DNA of 64,000 nt from Hymenobacter nitidus (GTDB lineage: Bacteria; Bacteroidota; Bacteroidia; Cytophagales; Hymenobacteraceae). Every line of letters starts with the position of its first letter. Position 1 is the stretch's first letter. The DNA lies in assembly GCF_020447315.1 (NCBI RefSeq), contig NZ_JAJADQ010000001.1, forward strand, positions 62,001 through 126,000, written 5' to 3'. Made by a program: the position numbers and the translations under genes. Below the pieces are notes generated by a model. The model was not told the origin of the DNA. It saw only the letters and a list, made by a program, of their open reading frames with translations, and did no database searches. Of this stretch, positions 34,724 through 44,591 are shown piece by piece.

Positions 34724-37711
34724 ATGCGGAGTTACAAAAGCCTGAATAACCTAGTCGGCTGGCTCGTTTTTGCCATCGCCACCCTTACCTATCTGCTCAC
34801 GCTAGAGCCCACGGCCAGCTTCTGGGACTGCGGCGAGTTTATTGCCTGCTCCTACAAGCTGCTGGTGCCGCACCCGCCCGGAGCCCCCACCTTCCTGCTG
34901 CTGGGCCGCCTGTTCTCGCTCTTCTCCTTCGGCGACGTCACCAAAGTGTCGGTGCTGGTCAACTTCCTGTCGGCCCTGAGCAGTTCGTTTACGGTGCTGT
35001 TCCTGTTCTGGACCATCACGATGCTGGCCAAGAAGCTGGTCGTGCCCCAGTCCGGTCTGCACGACAACCGCCGCCTGGAGCCCACCAGCGGCCAGACTCT
35101 GCTGATTCTGGGTGCAGGCGTTGTTGGCTCCCTGGCCTTTGCCTTCTCCGATTCGTTCTGGTTTAATGCCGTGGAAGCGGAGGTATACGCCATGTCGGCC
35201 CTCTGCACCGCGGCCGTCGTCTGGATTATGCTGAAGTGGGAAAACCGCGCCGACGAGGCCGATTCCGACAAGTGGCTGATTCTGATTGCCTACGTCATCG
35301 GCCTGAGCATCGGCGTCCATTTGCTGAACCTGCTGGCTATTCCGGCCTTGGGCTTCATCTACTACTACCGTCGCACTGCCAACCCGACCACTAAGGGCGG
35401 CATTTTCACGTTGGTTATCAGCAGCGTGATTGTGGGCCTGATTCTGGCCGGCATCATACCCGGTCTGCCCACGCTGGCCGGTGCTTTCGAGGTGTTTTTC
35501 GTGAACAGTATCGGTTTGCCCTTCAACTCGGGCCTGGTGTTCTTCCTGCTGCTGTTCGTGGCCCTGATCTGGTTTGGCTTCCGCTACTCCTTCCGCCACC
35601 ACAACCGCCTGATCAACACGGCAATGCTGAGCTTCGTGTTCATTCTGATCGGCTACTCGTCGTATCTGATTGTCCCGATTCGTTCGAGCTACCACCCTAC
35701 TATCAACGAAAACGCGCCCGAGGATGTGCTGTCCTTCGTGAGCTACCTCAAGCGTGAGCAGTACGGCGACCGGCCCCTGCTCTATGGTCCGCAGTTCAAT
35801 GCCGAGCCCGTAGACCAGAAGGAAGGCGCGCCGCGCTACGTGCGCCGCGGCGACAAGTACGTTATTGCCGAGCGTCGCCTGGAAACCATCTACCGCGACG
35901 AGGACAAGATGCTGATTCCGCGCATCTACAGCCCCGCCCCCGAGCACATCTACAACTACAAGAAGTGGGTCGACATTCAGGAGCAGACCAAGCCCACCAT
36001 GGGCCAGAACCTGAGCTTTTTGTTCCGTTACCAGATGGGCCACATGTACTGGCGCTATTTCATGTGGAACTACGTGGGCCGCGAAAGTGACATTCAGCAG
36101 GCCGGCGTGGTGTGGCCCACGAGTGCGGGCCAGAACGGCTTGCCCGAGCGGATTGCCAACAGCCCCGCCCGTAACAACTTCTTCGCCATTCCGCTCATCA
36201 TGGGCCTGATTGGCTTGTTCTTCCACGTCCGGCGCGACGGCCGCAACGCCTTGGTTATTGGCTTGCTGTTCGTCTTTACGGGCCTAGCCATCGTGTTCTA
36301 CCTCAACCAGCCCCCGATTGAGCCCCGGGAGCGGGACTACACCTTCACCGGTGCCACCTACGCCTTTGCCATCTGGATTGGCCTGGGTGTGCTGGGCTTG
36401 GCCGACTTGCTGAAAGCTGTTCTCAAAGCTGATGGTGCCCGTGCTGCCGTTGCCACGCTGGTGGGCTTGCTGGCCCCGGCGCTGATGGTAGCGCAGGGCT
36501 GGGACGACCATGACCGTTCGGACCGCTATAACTCCGTGGACTCAGCTAAAAACCTGCTGAATTCCTGCGCCCCGAATGCCATTCTGTTTACCAACGGCGA
36601 CAACGATACCTTCCCCCTCTGGTATGCCCAGGAAGTGGAAGGCGTGCGGACCGACGTGCGCGTAGCCGTACTGAGCTACCTGAACACCGACTGGTACATC
36701 GAGCAGATGAAGCGCCGCTCGTACCTGTCGCAGCCGTTGCCCATCTCCATGAAGAGCGACAACTACGCGCAGGGCACCAACGACTATCTGCCCTTCGTGG
36801 AAAATCCGGCGGTGCAGGAAGTAAACCTGCGCGAGTTTATCGGCCTCGTGGATCAGGGCAGCCCGCTGCTGCAGGTGCAGACCCAGAGCGGCCGGCCCCT
36901 GCTCTCGTTCCCCACGCGCAAGTTCTACCTGCCCATCGATACTACCGCGGTGCTTGCCTCGGGCGTTATTCCGCAGGAGCGCCGCAAGCAGCTGGTATCC
37001 CGCATGGAGTGGGACATGGGCAAAGGCGCCATCGAGAAGAAAAATCTGGTGATTCTGGACATGCTGGCCACCAACAACTGGAAGCGGCCGATTTACTTCT
37101 CCAGCACCGTGAATTCCTCGGACTTCATGAACCTGCAGCCCTACTTCCAGCTCGAAGGCATGGCCTACCGCGTGCTGCCGGCCAAGGACCCCAACTACGA
37201 CCCGCGCGGCAACGAGGGCTACGTGGTGAAGGACCTCATGTTTGAGAACATGATGAAGAAGTTTGCCTACCGCAACCTCGACCGGGCCGACATCTTCTAC
37301 GACGAAAACAACCTGCGCTTCCCGGCCAACTACCGCGACAAGTTCTCGCGCCTGGCCGAGGCCTATCTGGCTGCCGGCGACAAAGCCAAGGCCAAGGAAG
37401 TGCTCGACAAGTGCTTCGCGGTGATGCCCGACAAGTCAATTCGCTACGACTACTACGTGCCGCAGTTTGTGGTGCCGCTGGTAAAAGTGGGTGAGCAGCA
37501 GCGCGCCAACGAAATCATGGATACCATGACCAACCGTGCCCAGCAGTCGTTGGCGTATTACAGCACCAACAACAATGCGCTGTTCGACATGGAAGTGCAA
37601 ACCAACCTGCTGGCGCTGCAAAGCGTGTACCGGGCCGCCGAGGAAATCGGGGACCAGGCCCGGGCCAAAAAGGCGCTGGATCTGCTGAACCAGTATTATC
37701 CCCGTCAGTAG
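34724..37711 (+). CDS. DUF2723 membrane protein, glycosyltransferase (GT117)-like
   Basis: A 995-residue polytopic membrane protein. The N-terminal half has about ten or more hydrophobic helices and the DUF2723 signature (TLEPTASFWDCGEFIACSYKLLVPHPPGAP), in which the Asp/Glu pair resembles the catalytic loop of protein O-mannosyltransferases. Members have been linked to O-glycosylation of exported proteins in Bacteroidota; that role here is inferred. A large soluble C-terminal part (about residues 600-995) ends with TPR-like helices. It stands alone between its own promoter and terminator. Confidence 0.88.
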   Translation: MRSYKSLNNLVGWLVFAIATLTYLLTLEPTASFWDCGEFIACSYKLLVPHPPGAPTFLLLGRLFSLFSFGDVTKVSVLVNFLSALSSSFTVLFLFWTITMLAKKLVVPQSGLHDNRRLEPTSGQTLLILGAGVVGSLAFAFSDSFWFNAVEAEVYAMSALCTAAVVWIMLKWENRADEADSDKWLILIAYVIGLSIGVHLLNLLAIPALGFIYYYRRTANPTTKGGIFTLVISSVIVGLILAGIIPGLPTLAGAFEVFFVNSIGLPFNSGLVFFLLLFVALIWFGFRYSFRHHNRLINTAMLSFVFILIGYSSYLIVPIRSSYHPTINENAPEDVLSFVSYLKREQYGDRPLLYGPQFNAEPVDQKEGAPRYVRRGDKYVIAERRLETIYRDEDKMLIPRIYSPAPEHIYNYKKWVDIQEQTKPTMGQNLSFLFRYQMGHMYWRYFMWNYVGRESDIQQAGVVWPTSAGQNGLPERIANSPARNNFFAIPLIMGLIGLFFHVRRDGRNALVIGLLFVFTGLAIVFYLNQPPIEPRERDYTFTGATYAFAIWIGLGVLGLADLLKAVLKADGARAAVATLVGLLAPALMVAQGWDDHDRSDRYNSVDSAKNLLNSCAPNAILFTNGDNDTFPLWYAQEVEGVRTDVRVAVLSYLNTDWYIEQMKRRSYLSQPLPISMKSDNYAQGTNDYLPFVENPAVQEVNLREFIGLVDQGSPLLQVQTQSGRPLLSFPTRKFYLPIDTTAVLASGVIPQERRKQLVSRMEWDMGKGAIEKKNLVILDMLATNNWKRPIYFSSTVNSSDFMNLQPYFQLEGMAYRVLPAKDPNYDPRGNEGYVVKDLMFENMMKKFAYRNLDRADIFYDENNLRFPANYRDKFSRLAEAYLAAGDKAKAKEVLDKCFAVMPDKSIRYDYYVPQFVVPLVKVGEQQRANEIMDTMTNRAQQSLAYYSTNNNALFDMEVQTNLLALQSVYRAAEEIGDQARAKKALDLLNQYYPRQ

Positions 37712-37736
37712 AGCCATGATTTTGCTCATAGCTACC

Positions 37737-37772
37737 AAAACAGCCGCCCTGCAAAACAGGGTGGCTGTTTTC
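37737..37772 (+). terminator. Rho-independent terminator
   Basis: AAAACAGCCGCCCTG pairs with CAGGGTGGCTGTTTT (one G-T wobble). Confidence 0.88.
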
Positions 37773-37848
37773 GTTGAGCCTCTTCCTACCCTGCCTTCGT
37801 ACTATACACCTTGGCTTATACGTTGCTGAAAGACCACGCTTTTTAGCA

Positions 37849-39102
37849 ATGCTTCCTTTCGCCTCTTTCCCGACTCAGATGCCCGCTCTTATACGCCGTC
37901 TTACGCTCGGATTAGCCCTTTTTCTGAGCCTTGGTGCCGCTACGGTTTCCGCTGACCCGCGCCGCGACTTTGCCGGGCAGTACCAGCCGCTACGCCGCAT
38001 CCTGGCCGATACCCGGCGTGAGGGCGACAGTCTGCGCGTGTACCTGCGCTTTGCCGATGGCAGCGTGCTGCAGCGCGGCAACCCGTTGCGCCTAGCGGCC
38101 TGGACCAGCTACGACGCCAAGCGGCCCCTCTGGCGCGACACCGTGCGGCAGGTAAGCCGCCGGATGCGGCGCGTGCGGACGGCCACCTGGGTGGAGTTCA
38201 GCCTGCCGGCATCGGCGCTGCAGCCGGGTCAGGTGCTGAGCGTAACCTGCGACCCGCCCGACTCGGACGATGCCAGTGAGGCCCTGTGGCTGAGCATTAC
38301 CAAAGAGCGCCTGGGCCGCACCTTCGTACTCACCGATTCGCTGGGCGACCCGCTGCTGCGTCGCTACGTGCGGGTGCAGGAGCCGTTCCTGGTGGATAGC
38401 TACGGCCCGGAGAAACCGCTGGTAGTGAAGCGCTACGACGCCGGTTTCCAGGCGGCTCTGCCCCCCATGGCTAACCCCGGCGCCCAGCCCGTGGCCCGCA
38501 CTCTGCCCGCTCGCGACTCTGTCTTCTTTCGGGCGGGGCAGCAGCTGGGCCTGGCGCAACCCGGGCTGTATATGCTGCGCGTTGCGGAGGCACCGATGGG
38601 CTACGGCCTGCTCGTGGTAGACCAGGACTTTCCCGAGCTGAACACGGCCGACGAGCTGATTCAGCCCCTGATTTACTTGACTACGTCGGCCGAGCGCAAA
38701 AAGCTCACGGACGCCGCCGAGCCCAAGCGCGCCGTCGATGCGTTCTGGCTGAAAGTGGCCGGCGGCAACCAGACCGTGGCCCGCCAGCTGATTCGAACCT
38801 ATTACGAACGGGTGCGGGTAGCCAACCAGTTATTTACCACCCACAAGGCCGGCTGGATGACCGACCGGGGTATGCTCTACATTGCCCTGGGCGCACCCGA
38901 AGTGGTTTATCGGACGGCCACGGAGGAGCGCTGGGTGTACCGCGACACCAACAGCGGCGGCGGCACGTATACGTTCCGGCCCAAACCCAGTACCTTTGCC
39001 CCCGAACACTATGAATTGGTGCGCCGGCCGGAGTACGAAATGCTTTGGTATGCCGCCGTTGAGCAATGGAGAAAAGGACTGACCGCCCGGAGCGGCCGCT
39101 GA
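37849..39102 (+). CDS. GWxTD-domain protein
   Basis: About 417 residues with a signal peptide (LTLGLALFLSLGAATVSA) and the C-terminal GWxTD domain (KAGWMTDRGMLYIALGAPEVVYR). The domain is common in Bacteroidota and its function is unknown. Three starts are in frame: TTG 37774 lies inside the previous terminator and is unlikely, ATG 37849 and ATG 37879 are both possible, and the latter gives the most compact signal peptide. Its last 37 bp overlap the methyltransferase gene, suggesting translational coupling. Confidence 0.85.
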   Translation: MLPFASFPTQMPALIRRLTLGLALFLSLGAATVSADPRRDFAGQYQPLRRILADTRREGDSLRVYLRFADGSVLQRGNPLRLAAWTSYDAKRPLWRDTVRQVSRRMRRVRTATWVEFSLPASALQPGQVLSVTCDPPDSDDASEALWLSITKERLGRTFVLTDSLGDPLLRRYVRVQEPFLVDSYGPEKPLVVKRYDAGFQAALPPMANPGAQPVARTLPARDSVFFRAGQQLGLAQPGLYMLRVAEAPMGYGLLVVDQDFPELNTADELIQPLIYLTTSAERKKLTDAAEPKRAVDAFWLKVAGGNQTVARQLIRTYYERVRVANQLFTTHKAGWMTDRGMLYIALGAPEVVYRTATEERWVYRDTNSGGGTYTFRPKPSTFAPEHYELVRRPEYEMLWYAAVEQWRKGLTARSGR

Positions 39103-40031
39103 ATGAGCGGCGCACATTTTATAACAGCGAAAACCGCCCGGTAAACCGCGACGACCGTAGCGGCGACGACCGGCGCGAGCCTCGCGGGGAAGGCCGCGAC
39201 GACCGTGGTGGCGACGCGCGCGATTCGCGCGGCGGTGGCGGCGACTACAAGCCCCGTTACCCCCACAAGCCCGCCGCCGACCGCAGCATCGACATGCTGT
39301 TTGGCTTGCGCCCGATTCTGGAGGCGCTGGGCGCGGGTCGCACGCTGGAGAAGATTTACCTGCTGCGCGGCACCAAAAACAGCGTAACCCAGGAAATTAC
39401 GGAGTTGGCCAAAGCCGCCAACGTGCCCATGTCGCTGGTGCCGATTGAAAAGCTCAACGACCTGACCCGTAAGAACCACCAAGGCGCCGTTGCCTTCGTG
39501 TCGCCTATTGACTACCAGCCACTCGACAGTATTCTGGCGGGCCTCTACGAGGAAGGCAAAACACCCCTGCTGCTGCTGCTCGACCGGATTACGGATGTGC
39601 GCAACTTCGGCTCTATTGCCCGCAACGCCGAGTGTATGGGCGTGCACGCCATTGTAGTGCCCAGCCGCGGGGCCGCCCAGATCAACGGGGACGCGCTGAA
39701 AACCTCGGCCGGCGCCCTGAACCTGATTCCGGTGTGCCGTGAGCCGAACCTGAAGGAAACCATCAGCTTTTTGCAGCAGTCCGGCGTCACGGTTATTGCC
39801 TGCACCGAGAAGTCGGATGCCAGCCTCGAGGCCGGTACCGTAGACATGACCGGGCCCGTGGCCGTGTTGATGGGCAGCGAGGAAGACGGTATTTCGCCCG
39901 AATACCTGAAGCTGGCCGACTACAAGCTGCGTATTCCCATGGCCGGCCAGATTGGCTCCCTGAACGTGTCGGTAGCCAGCGGTATTATGCTGTTCGAAGT
40001 ACTGCGTCAGCGTCTGAAAAGCGGCCAGTAA
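39066..40031 (+). CDS. rlmB: TrmH/RlmB-family RNA 2'-O-ribose methyltransferase
   Basis: A 321-residue SPOUT methyltransferase. Residues 1-75 are a disordered Arg/Asp/Gly-rich extension. Then come the substrate-binding domain (MLFGLRPILEAL) and the knotted SAM domain with LLLLDRITDVRNFGSIARNAE, MGSEEDGIS and IPMAGQIGSLNVSVASGI. RlmB methylates G2251 of 23S rRNA; the related tRNA enzymes share these motifs. The ATG at 39066 overlaps the GWxTD gene. The charged tail could help RNA binding. Confidence 0.88.
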   Translation: MEKRTDRPERPLNERRTFYNSENRPVNRDDRSGDDRREPRGEGRDDRGGDARDSRGGGGDYKPRYPHKPAADRSIDMLFGLRPILEALGAGRTLEKIYLLRGTKNSVTQEITELAKAANVPMSLVPIEKLNDLTRKNHQGAVAFVSPIDYQPLDSILAGLYEEGKTPLLLLLDRITDVRNFGSIARNAECMGVHAIVVPSRGAAQINGDALKTSAGALNLIPVCREPNLKETISFLQQSGVTVIACTEKSDASLEAGTVDMTGPVAVLMGSEEDGISPEYLKLADYKLRIPMAGQIGSLNVSVASGIMLFEVLRQRLKSGQ

Positions 40032-40058
40032 CGCGTAAGCAAAAACCGCCCTTTACCG

Positions 40059-40096
40059 AAAAGCCCTTTCCCATTGTCACGGGAAGGGGCTTTTTA
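40059..40096 (+). terminator. Bidirectional terminator
   Basis: AAAAGCCCTTTCCC and GGGAAGGGGCTTTTT pair around an 8-base loop between convergent genes (one wobble). Confidence 0.85.
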
Positions 40097-40121
40097 TTGC
40101 CAAAACGCGCCGTATTCTTGC

Positions 40122-41201
40122 CTAGCCCAGCCCTACGGCAGCCACCGGCTTCGGAATTACTACTGCCGTTTTGAGCGACGATTTGCGGATCACCAGCGAA
40201 GGGGCCAGCACAAGGCTCTGGGGAGCAGCCGTGGCCTGGTCGCCGGGCTCCTGCAGCTCGTGCAACAGAATGTCGATGACGTTTTTGGCAATGCTTTCCA
40301 CGGGCTGAGCAATGACGGTAATAGCCGGGGTATAGAGCCGGAATAGGTCGTGGTCATCGTAGGAAATAATAGCCAGATCATCAGGAATACGCAACCCCAG
40401 CCGCGAAATGGCTTCCAGGCCGTAGATGCTCAGGTAGTTGGTCGAGAAGAGAATGGCATCAACTTCGGGGTTGGCCTGCAGGAACTCCTGAATGCCGGCA
40501 ATAATGGGCTCCGTGTCTTTGGTCACTACGACGCGCTGCACTTTCCGGGGCAGATTCTGCTCCTCCAGCACTTGCGTGTAGCCCTGCAGGCGCGCTTCCA
40601 TCTGCGTCTGCACCGAATCGGTGGTGATGAAGGCAATATTAGTGTAGCCCTGCGCCAGCAAATGGCGCGTGGCCTCGGCCGTGCCCTGGGCTCCATCTAC
40701 CACGACGTAGTTGGTGGGCAGATCCGGTAAGTACCGGTCGAACAGCACGATGGGCGTTTGCTCGCGCAGAATGTCGCTTACTTCCTTGTCGATTCCCTCG
40801 GAAGGCACAACGATAAAGCCGTCCACGTGCCGCTCCTGAAACATGGCAATCAGCTCCCGGGCCTTGGCCGGCTCGTTGTTGGTGCTGCAGTAGATAATGC
40901 GGTAGCCCCGCTCGAAAGCCTGGCGCTCAATCAGGGCGGCGACGGTGGCGAAAAACGGGTTGGCAATATCTTCCACGACCAGGCCGATAACGTGGGTTTT
41001 GCCCGTGCGCAGGCTTTTGGCCAGGTGGTTGGGCTTGTAGCCCACTTCTTCCACGTACTTCAATACCCGCTCGGCCACGGCGTCGCTGATGCGGCTTTGC
41101 TTGGCTTTGCCGTTCAGCACCAACGATACGGTGGCAATGGACACTTCCAGGTGGCTGGCTATATCGTTAATCAGCGTCCGTTTCTTCACCTTCGTGCTCA
41201 T
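40122..41201 (-). CDS. LacI-family transcriptional regulator
   Basis: A 359-residue regulator. The N-terminal helix-turn-helix with hinge helix (TLINDIASHLEVSIATVSLVLNG, KPNHLAKSLR) is followed by a periplasmic-binding-protein-like sensor domain (VIGLVVEDIANPFFATVAALIE). It is divergent from the FucP-like sugar transporter, which it probably controls together with itself. A minus-strand -7 box TACCTTTG lies at 41228-41235. The ligand is unknown. Confidence 0.92.
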   Translation of the reverse strand: MSTKVKKRTLINDIASHLEVSIATVSLVLNGKAKQSRISDAVAERVLKYVEEVGYKPNHLAKSLRTGKTHVIGLVVEDIANPFFATVAALIERQAFERGYRIIYCSTNNEPAKARELIAMFQERHVDGFIVVPSEGIDKEVSDILREQTPIVLFDRYLPDLPTNYVVVDGAQGTAEATRHLLAQGYTNIAFITTDSVQTQMEARLQGYTQVLEEQNLPRKVQRVVVTKDTEPIIAGIQEFLQANPEVDAILFSTNYLSIYGLEAISRLGLRIPDDLAIISYDDHDLFRLYTPAITVIAQPVESIAKNVIDILLHELQEPGDQATAAPQSLVLAPSLVIRKSSLKTAVVIPKPVAAVGLG

Positions 41202-41227
41202 ACCGCAATTGTCTAGGAGTTACCCCT

Positions 41228-41235
41228 CAAAGGTA
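41228..41235 (-). promoter_or_regulatory. -7 box of the lacI-type gene
   Basis: Minus-strand TACCTTTG (plus strand CAAAGGTA), 27 bp upstream of the start codon. Confidence 0.5.
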
Positions 41236-41408
41236 GAACAAAGGCTTCAACCCGCCGGCTTTCCTTCACCAGCGGCAATACCACATCTGAAGCCAACCGG
41301 AAATAGCTACTTTACGCTGCGGGCGGCACCCAGTCCGGGCGCTTCCGCTACGCTGATTTCGCGCTTTTATTCCCTGTTTGCCCTCCCCATCCACTTACTG
41401 TTTGCTCT

Positions 41409-42695
41409 ATGGCCTTGCCCTCGCCCAGTCTGGTTAATCCGTCGCCGACTCCCGTTGCTACCGGCCCGGCGCCGCGCTACACCTCGGCCCTGAGCGCCGT
41501 GACGACGCTGTTTTTCCTGTGGGGCTTCATTACCTGTCTCAATGACATTCTGATTCCCTACCTGAAAGCCATTTTTCAGCTCTCCTTTGCCCAGGCCAAC
41601 CTGATCAACCTGTGTTTTTTCGGGGCATACTTCTTTATCAGCGTTCCGGCCGGCATGCTCGTGGCGCGCGTGGGCTACAAGCGGGGCATGCTGCTTGGCT
41701 TTGCGGTGGCGGCGGCCGGCGCGTATCTGTTTTATCCGGCGGCGGAAGCCCGGGTGTACGGGCTCTTTCTGGGGGCCTTGTTCGTGCTGGCCTCCGGCAT
41801 CACCATTCTGCAGGTGGCCGCCAACCCCTACGTTGCCATTCTGGGGCCGCCCGCGTCGGCCTCCTCCCGTCTCACGCTCACCCAGGCCTTCAACTCGCTG
41901 GGCACCACCCTGGCACCTTACGTCGGCAGCGCGCTTATTCTGAGCCACCTGCCTACCTTGGATAATGCCACCAGCGCCATGGCCATCGATGTGAAAGCCG
42001 TGCAGGTACCCTACCTGGTGATTGGCACGGCCCTGCTGCTGATCAGCTTGTTGCTCAGCCGCGTGCATCTGCCCCAGGTGGCGCCGGCTACCGAAACCGG
42101 CCTGGTCGAGCCCGAGTCGACGGCCAGCATTTGGAGCTACCGCCATCTGGTGCTCGGCGTGGTTGGCATCTTTGCCTACGTAGGCGCGGAGGTAGCCATT
42201 GGCTCGCACATTGTGAACTACCTGGCCCTGCCCGATGTGCTGGCCCTTGGCCCCAAAGCCGCCGGCGACCGGGTGCTGTTTTACTGGGGCGCAGCCATGA
42301 TTGGCCGGTTTTCGGGGGCCTACCTGCTCAACAGATTTCCTCCCGGCAAGCTTCTGGCCTTCAACGCCGTGGGCGCTATTGTGCTGGTGCTCATTTCCAT
42401 TAACACCACCGGGGAAGTTGCGACCTGGAGCCTGCTGGCGGTGGGCCTGATGAACTCCCTGATGTTTTCGACCATCTTTACGCTGGCCGTTGCGGGGCTG
42501 GGTTACCGCACCGAGCAAGCCTCGGGGCTGCTGTGCATGGCCATCGTGGGCGGGGCCCTCATTCCCATGCTTTTCGGCTCTATTGCCGACCAGAGCGGCT
42601 TACGCATGGCCCTGCTGCTGCCCGTGCTGTGCTACCTCTATGTGCTCTGGTATGGGCTGCGGGGCAGCCGCCGGGCCGGGGCAGCTTCGTCTTGA
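41409..42695 (+). CDS. Sugar MFS transporter, FucP/GluP-like
   Basis: A 428-residue, twelve-helix major-facilitator protein. The conserved FucP-family features are LFFLWGFITCLNDILIPYLK near residue 37, the NPY-containing LQVAANPYVAILG, and LTLTQAFNSLGTTLAPYVG. Family members are proton symporters for fucose, galactose, glucose or mannose. It lies between two LacI regulators and close to mannose-metabolism genes, which makes a hexose substrate likely. Confidence 0.92.
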   Translation: MALPSPSLVNPSPTPVATGPAPRYTSALSAVTTLFFLWGFITCLNDILIPYLKAIFQLSFAQANLINLCFFGAYFFISVPAGMLVARVGYKRGMLLGFAVAAAGAYLFYPAAEARVYGLFLGALFVLASGITILQVAANPYVAILGPPASASSRLTLTQAFNSLGTTLAPYVGSALILSHLPTLDNATSAMAIDVKAVQVPYLVIGTALLLISLLLSRVHLPQVAPATETGLVEPESTASIWSYRHLVLGVVGIFAYVGAEVAIGSHIVNYLALPDVLALGPKAAGDRVLFYWGAAMIGRFSGAYLLNRFPPGKLLAFNAVGAIVLVLISINTTGEVATWSLLAVGLMNSLMFSTIFTLAVAGLGYRTEQASGLLCMAIVGGALIPMLFGSIADQSGLRMALLLPVLCYLYVLWYGLRGSRRAGAASS

Positions 42696-42800
42696 GGCCG
42701 ATGGTTACGCAACTGTTGTGCAAGTTTTCTTGGGCAATTGCGGTCTGTGTTGTTCCTTGGGTTCGACTGGCAATGCTTCCTGTCTTAACCGCACTGACCT

Positions 42801-43865
42801 ATGGCCGCTAAAAAGCAGCAAATCTCGCTTCGGGATTTAGCAAAAGCCCTCAACCTGTCGACCTCCAGCGTCTCCCGGGCCCTGGCCGACCACCGCGACA
42901 TCAGCGAAACGACTAAGGAGCGGGTGCGCCAGATGGCCCAGGAGCTGAACTACCGGCCCAACCAGCTGGCCGCCGCCCTGCGCCGGGGTCACAGCAAAAC
43001 TATCGGCGTAATTGTGCCCCACATCAAAGGCTATTTCTTTCCGGCTGTGATGAACGGCATCGAGAAAGTAGCCACCCTGGAAGGCTTCAACGTGCTGCTG
43101 TGCCAGTCGAACGAGGAGCTACGGCGCGAGCAAAAAAACATCGAAACCCTGCTGGCCGCGCAGGTCGAGGGCATTCTGGTGTCGGTATCGGCCACCACCT
43201 TTGCCGACATGGACCACTTCGAGCAGGTGCGCCGCCAGGGTACGCCCCTCGTGTTCTTCGACCGGGCCCCGGAGCTGCCGCGCAGCATGGCCGTGGTGCT
43301 CGACGATTTTCAGGGCGCTTACCAGGCCGTGTCGCACCTCATTGCCCAAGGTTGCAAACGTATTGTTCATCTGGCCGGCCCCCAGCACCTGAACACCAGC
43401 CGCAACCGGTTTCTGGGCTACAAAGCGGCCCTGGAAGCCCACGGCCTGCCCTTCGAAGATGACTGGGTGTATGCCCTGCCTTCCCTGACCCACGATGCCG
43501 GCCGCTTGGGCATGCAGCACCTGCTGGCCCTGGAGCCCCCCCTCGACGGTGTTTTTGCCGCCTACGCCATTCCCTCGGTCGGGGCTCTGGAAGTATTGCG
43601 CGAGAAGGGCCTGCGCGTACCCCAGGATATTGCCCTGGCCTGCTTCAGCAACGAGCCTTTCACTACCATGACCCAGCCCCAGATGACGGTGGTTGACCAG
43701 CGGGCCGAGCAGATGGGCGAAACGGCGGTGCGCCTGTTTCTGCAGCTGCTCAAGCGCGGCCCTGCCTACGAGCCGCCCCATCTGGTGCTCAAGCCCGAGC
43801 TGATTATCCGCAGCTCGTCGCTGCACCAGTCGCAGGAGCAGCGCATTCCGGCGGAGAACCGGTAA
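42801..43865 (+). CDS. LacI-family transcriptional regulator
   Basis: A 354-residue regulator with helix-turn-helix (ISLRDLAKALNLSTSSVSRALADHRDISE), hinge (YRPNQLAAALR) and effector domain (TIGVIVPHIKGYFFPAVMNGIE). It reads in the same direction as the transporter, 105 bp downstream, and is about 100 bp upstream of the cupin gene. It is clearly different in sequence from the divergent LacI protein, so the locus has two regulators of one family. Confidence 0.92.
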   Translation: MAAKKQQISLRDLAKALNLSTSSVSRALADHRDISETTKERVRQMAQELNYRPNQLAAALRRGHSKTIGVIVPHIKGYFFPAVMNGIEKVATLEGFNVLLCQSNEELRREQKNIETLLAAQVEGILVSVSATTFADMDHFEQVRRQGTPLVFFDRAPELPRSMAVVLDDFQGAYQAVSHLIAQGCKRIVHLAGPQHLNTSRNRFLGYKAALEAHGLPFEDDWVYALPSLTHDAGRLGMQHLLALEPPLDGVFAAYAIPSVGALEVLREKGLRVPQDIALACFSNEPFTTMTQPQMTVVDQRAEQMGETAVRLFLQLLKRGPAYEPPHLVLKPELIIRSSSLHQSQEQRIPAENR

Positions 43866-43965
43866 GGCTTTTACAGAAATTTTTTCGGGGTGTAAGGCCA
43901 AATCCGCAGTTCTACTTACCTTTTACTGGTCCTGACCTAACCTCTCCCCTCCTCTTCTTCTGCGC

Positions 43966-44469
43966 ATGAGTTCCAGTGTATCCAAGCAGCAGCTATTTCA
44001 GCAAACCCAGCACCAGTTGCAGGCGCAGGGTTTCGGTATCGCCCAGCAAGACCAGTCCCGCCCCTGGGGTGGCTTTTTCGTGCTCGATGAAAACCAGGCC
44101 CAGCAGTTTGCCGATGCCTACTTCGATGGCCTGCCCGTGGATGAGCTGCGCATTTCGGGCAAGCTGAGCCCTAAAGTGCTACTCGTGGCCCCCCATCAGC
44201 GCCTTTCCTGGCAGTACCACCACCGCCGGGCCGAAATCTGGAAGGTGGTGCGCGGCACCGTGGGCGTCATTACCAGCCCCACCGACGAAGAAGGCGAGCT
44301 GCAAACCTACGCACCGGGTCAGACTATCACGCTCCGGCAGGGTGAGCGGCACCGCCTCGTGGGCCTTGACGACTGGGGCATGATAGCCGAAATCTGGCAG
44401 CACACCGACGCCCAGCAGCCTTCCGACGAAGACGACATTGTGCGGGTGCAGGACGACTTTGGCCGCTGA
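43966..44469 (+). CDS. Cupin, mannose-6-phosphate isomerase type II-like
   Basis: A 167-residue protein whose C-terminal two thirds is the single-domain cupin of type II phosphomannose isomerases (RPWGGFFVL, LSPKVLLVAPHQRLSWQYHHRRAEIWKVVRGTVGV, GQTITLRQGERHRLVG). The metal-binding His and Glu residues of both cupin motifs are present. Its partner activity, mannose-1-phosphate guanylyltransferase, is encoded convergently next door, so fructose-6-phosphate to GDP-mannose synthesis is suggested. True isomerase activity is inferred. Confidence 0.8.
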   Translation: MSSSVSKQQLFQQTQHQLQAQGFGIAQQDQSRPWGGFFVLDENQAQQFADAYFDGLPVDELRISGKLSPKVLLVAPHQRLSWQYHHRRAEIWKVVRGTVGVITSPTDEEGELQTYAPGQTITLRQGERHRLVGLDDWGMIAEIWQHTDAQQPSDEDDIVRVQDDFGR

Positions 44470-44491
44470 TTTGAAAACCCGTTGCCACTAA

Positions 44492-44547
44492 AGCATAAAA
44501 AAGCAGGCTGCTACTCCGTCCGGAATAGCAGCCTGCTTTTTTATGCT
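44492..44547. terminator. Bidirectional terminator, 27-bp arms
   Basis: Arms 44492-44518 and 44521-44547 pair with a single mismatch. They include GCATAAAAAAGCAGGCTGCT and extend beyond the A/T tracts on both sides, between convergent cupin and guanylyltransferase genes. Confidence 0.9.
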
Positions 44548-44591
44548 CTGGTCAGCACTGAATGGTAGTCACACTACCTGCGCCATTACGC

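Noticed and set aside
34802-36226. 474-codon minus-strand frame
   Set aside because: Antisense to the DUF2723 gene, with low-complexity Gln/Val/His content and no recognisable domain.
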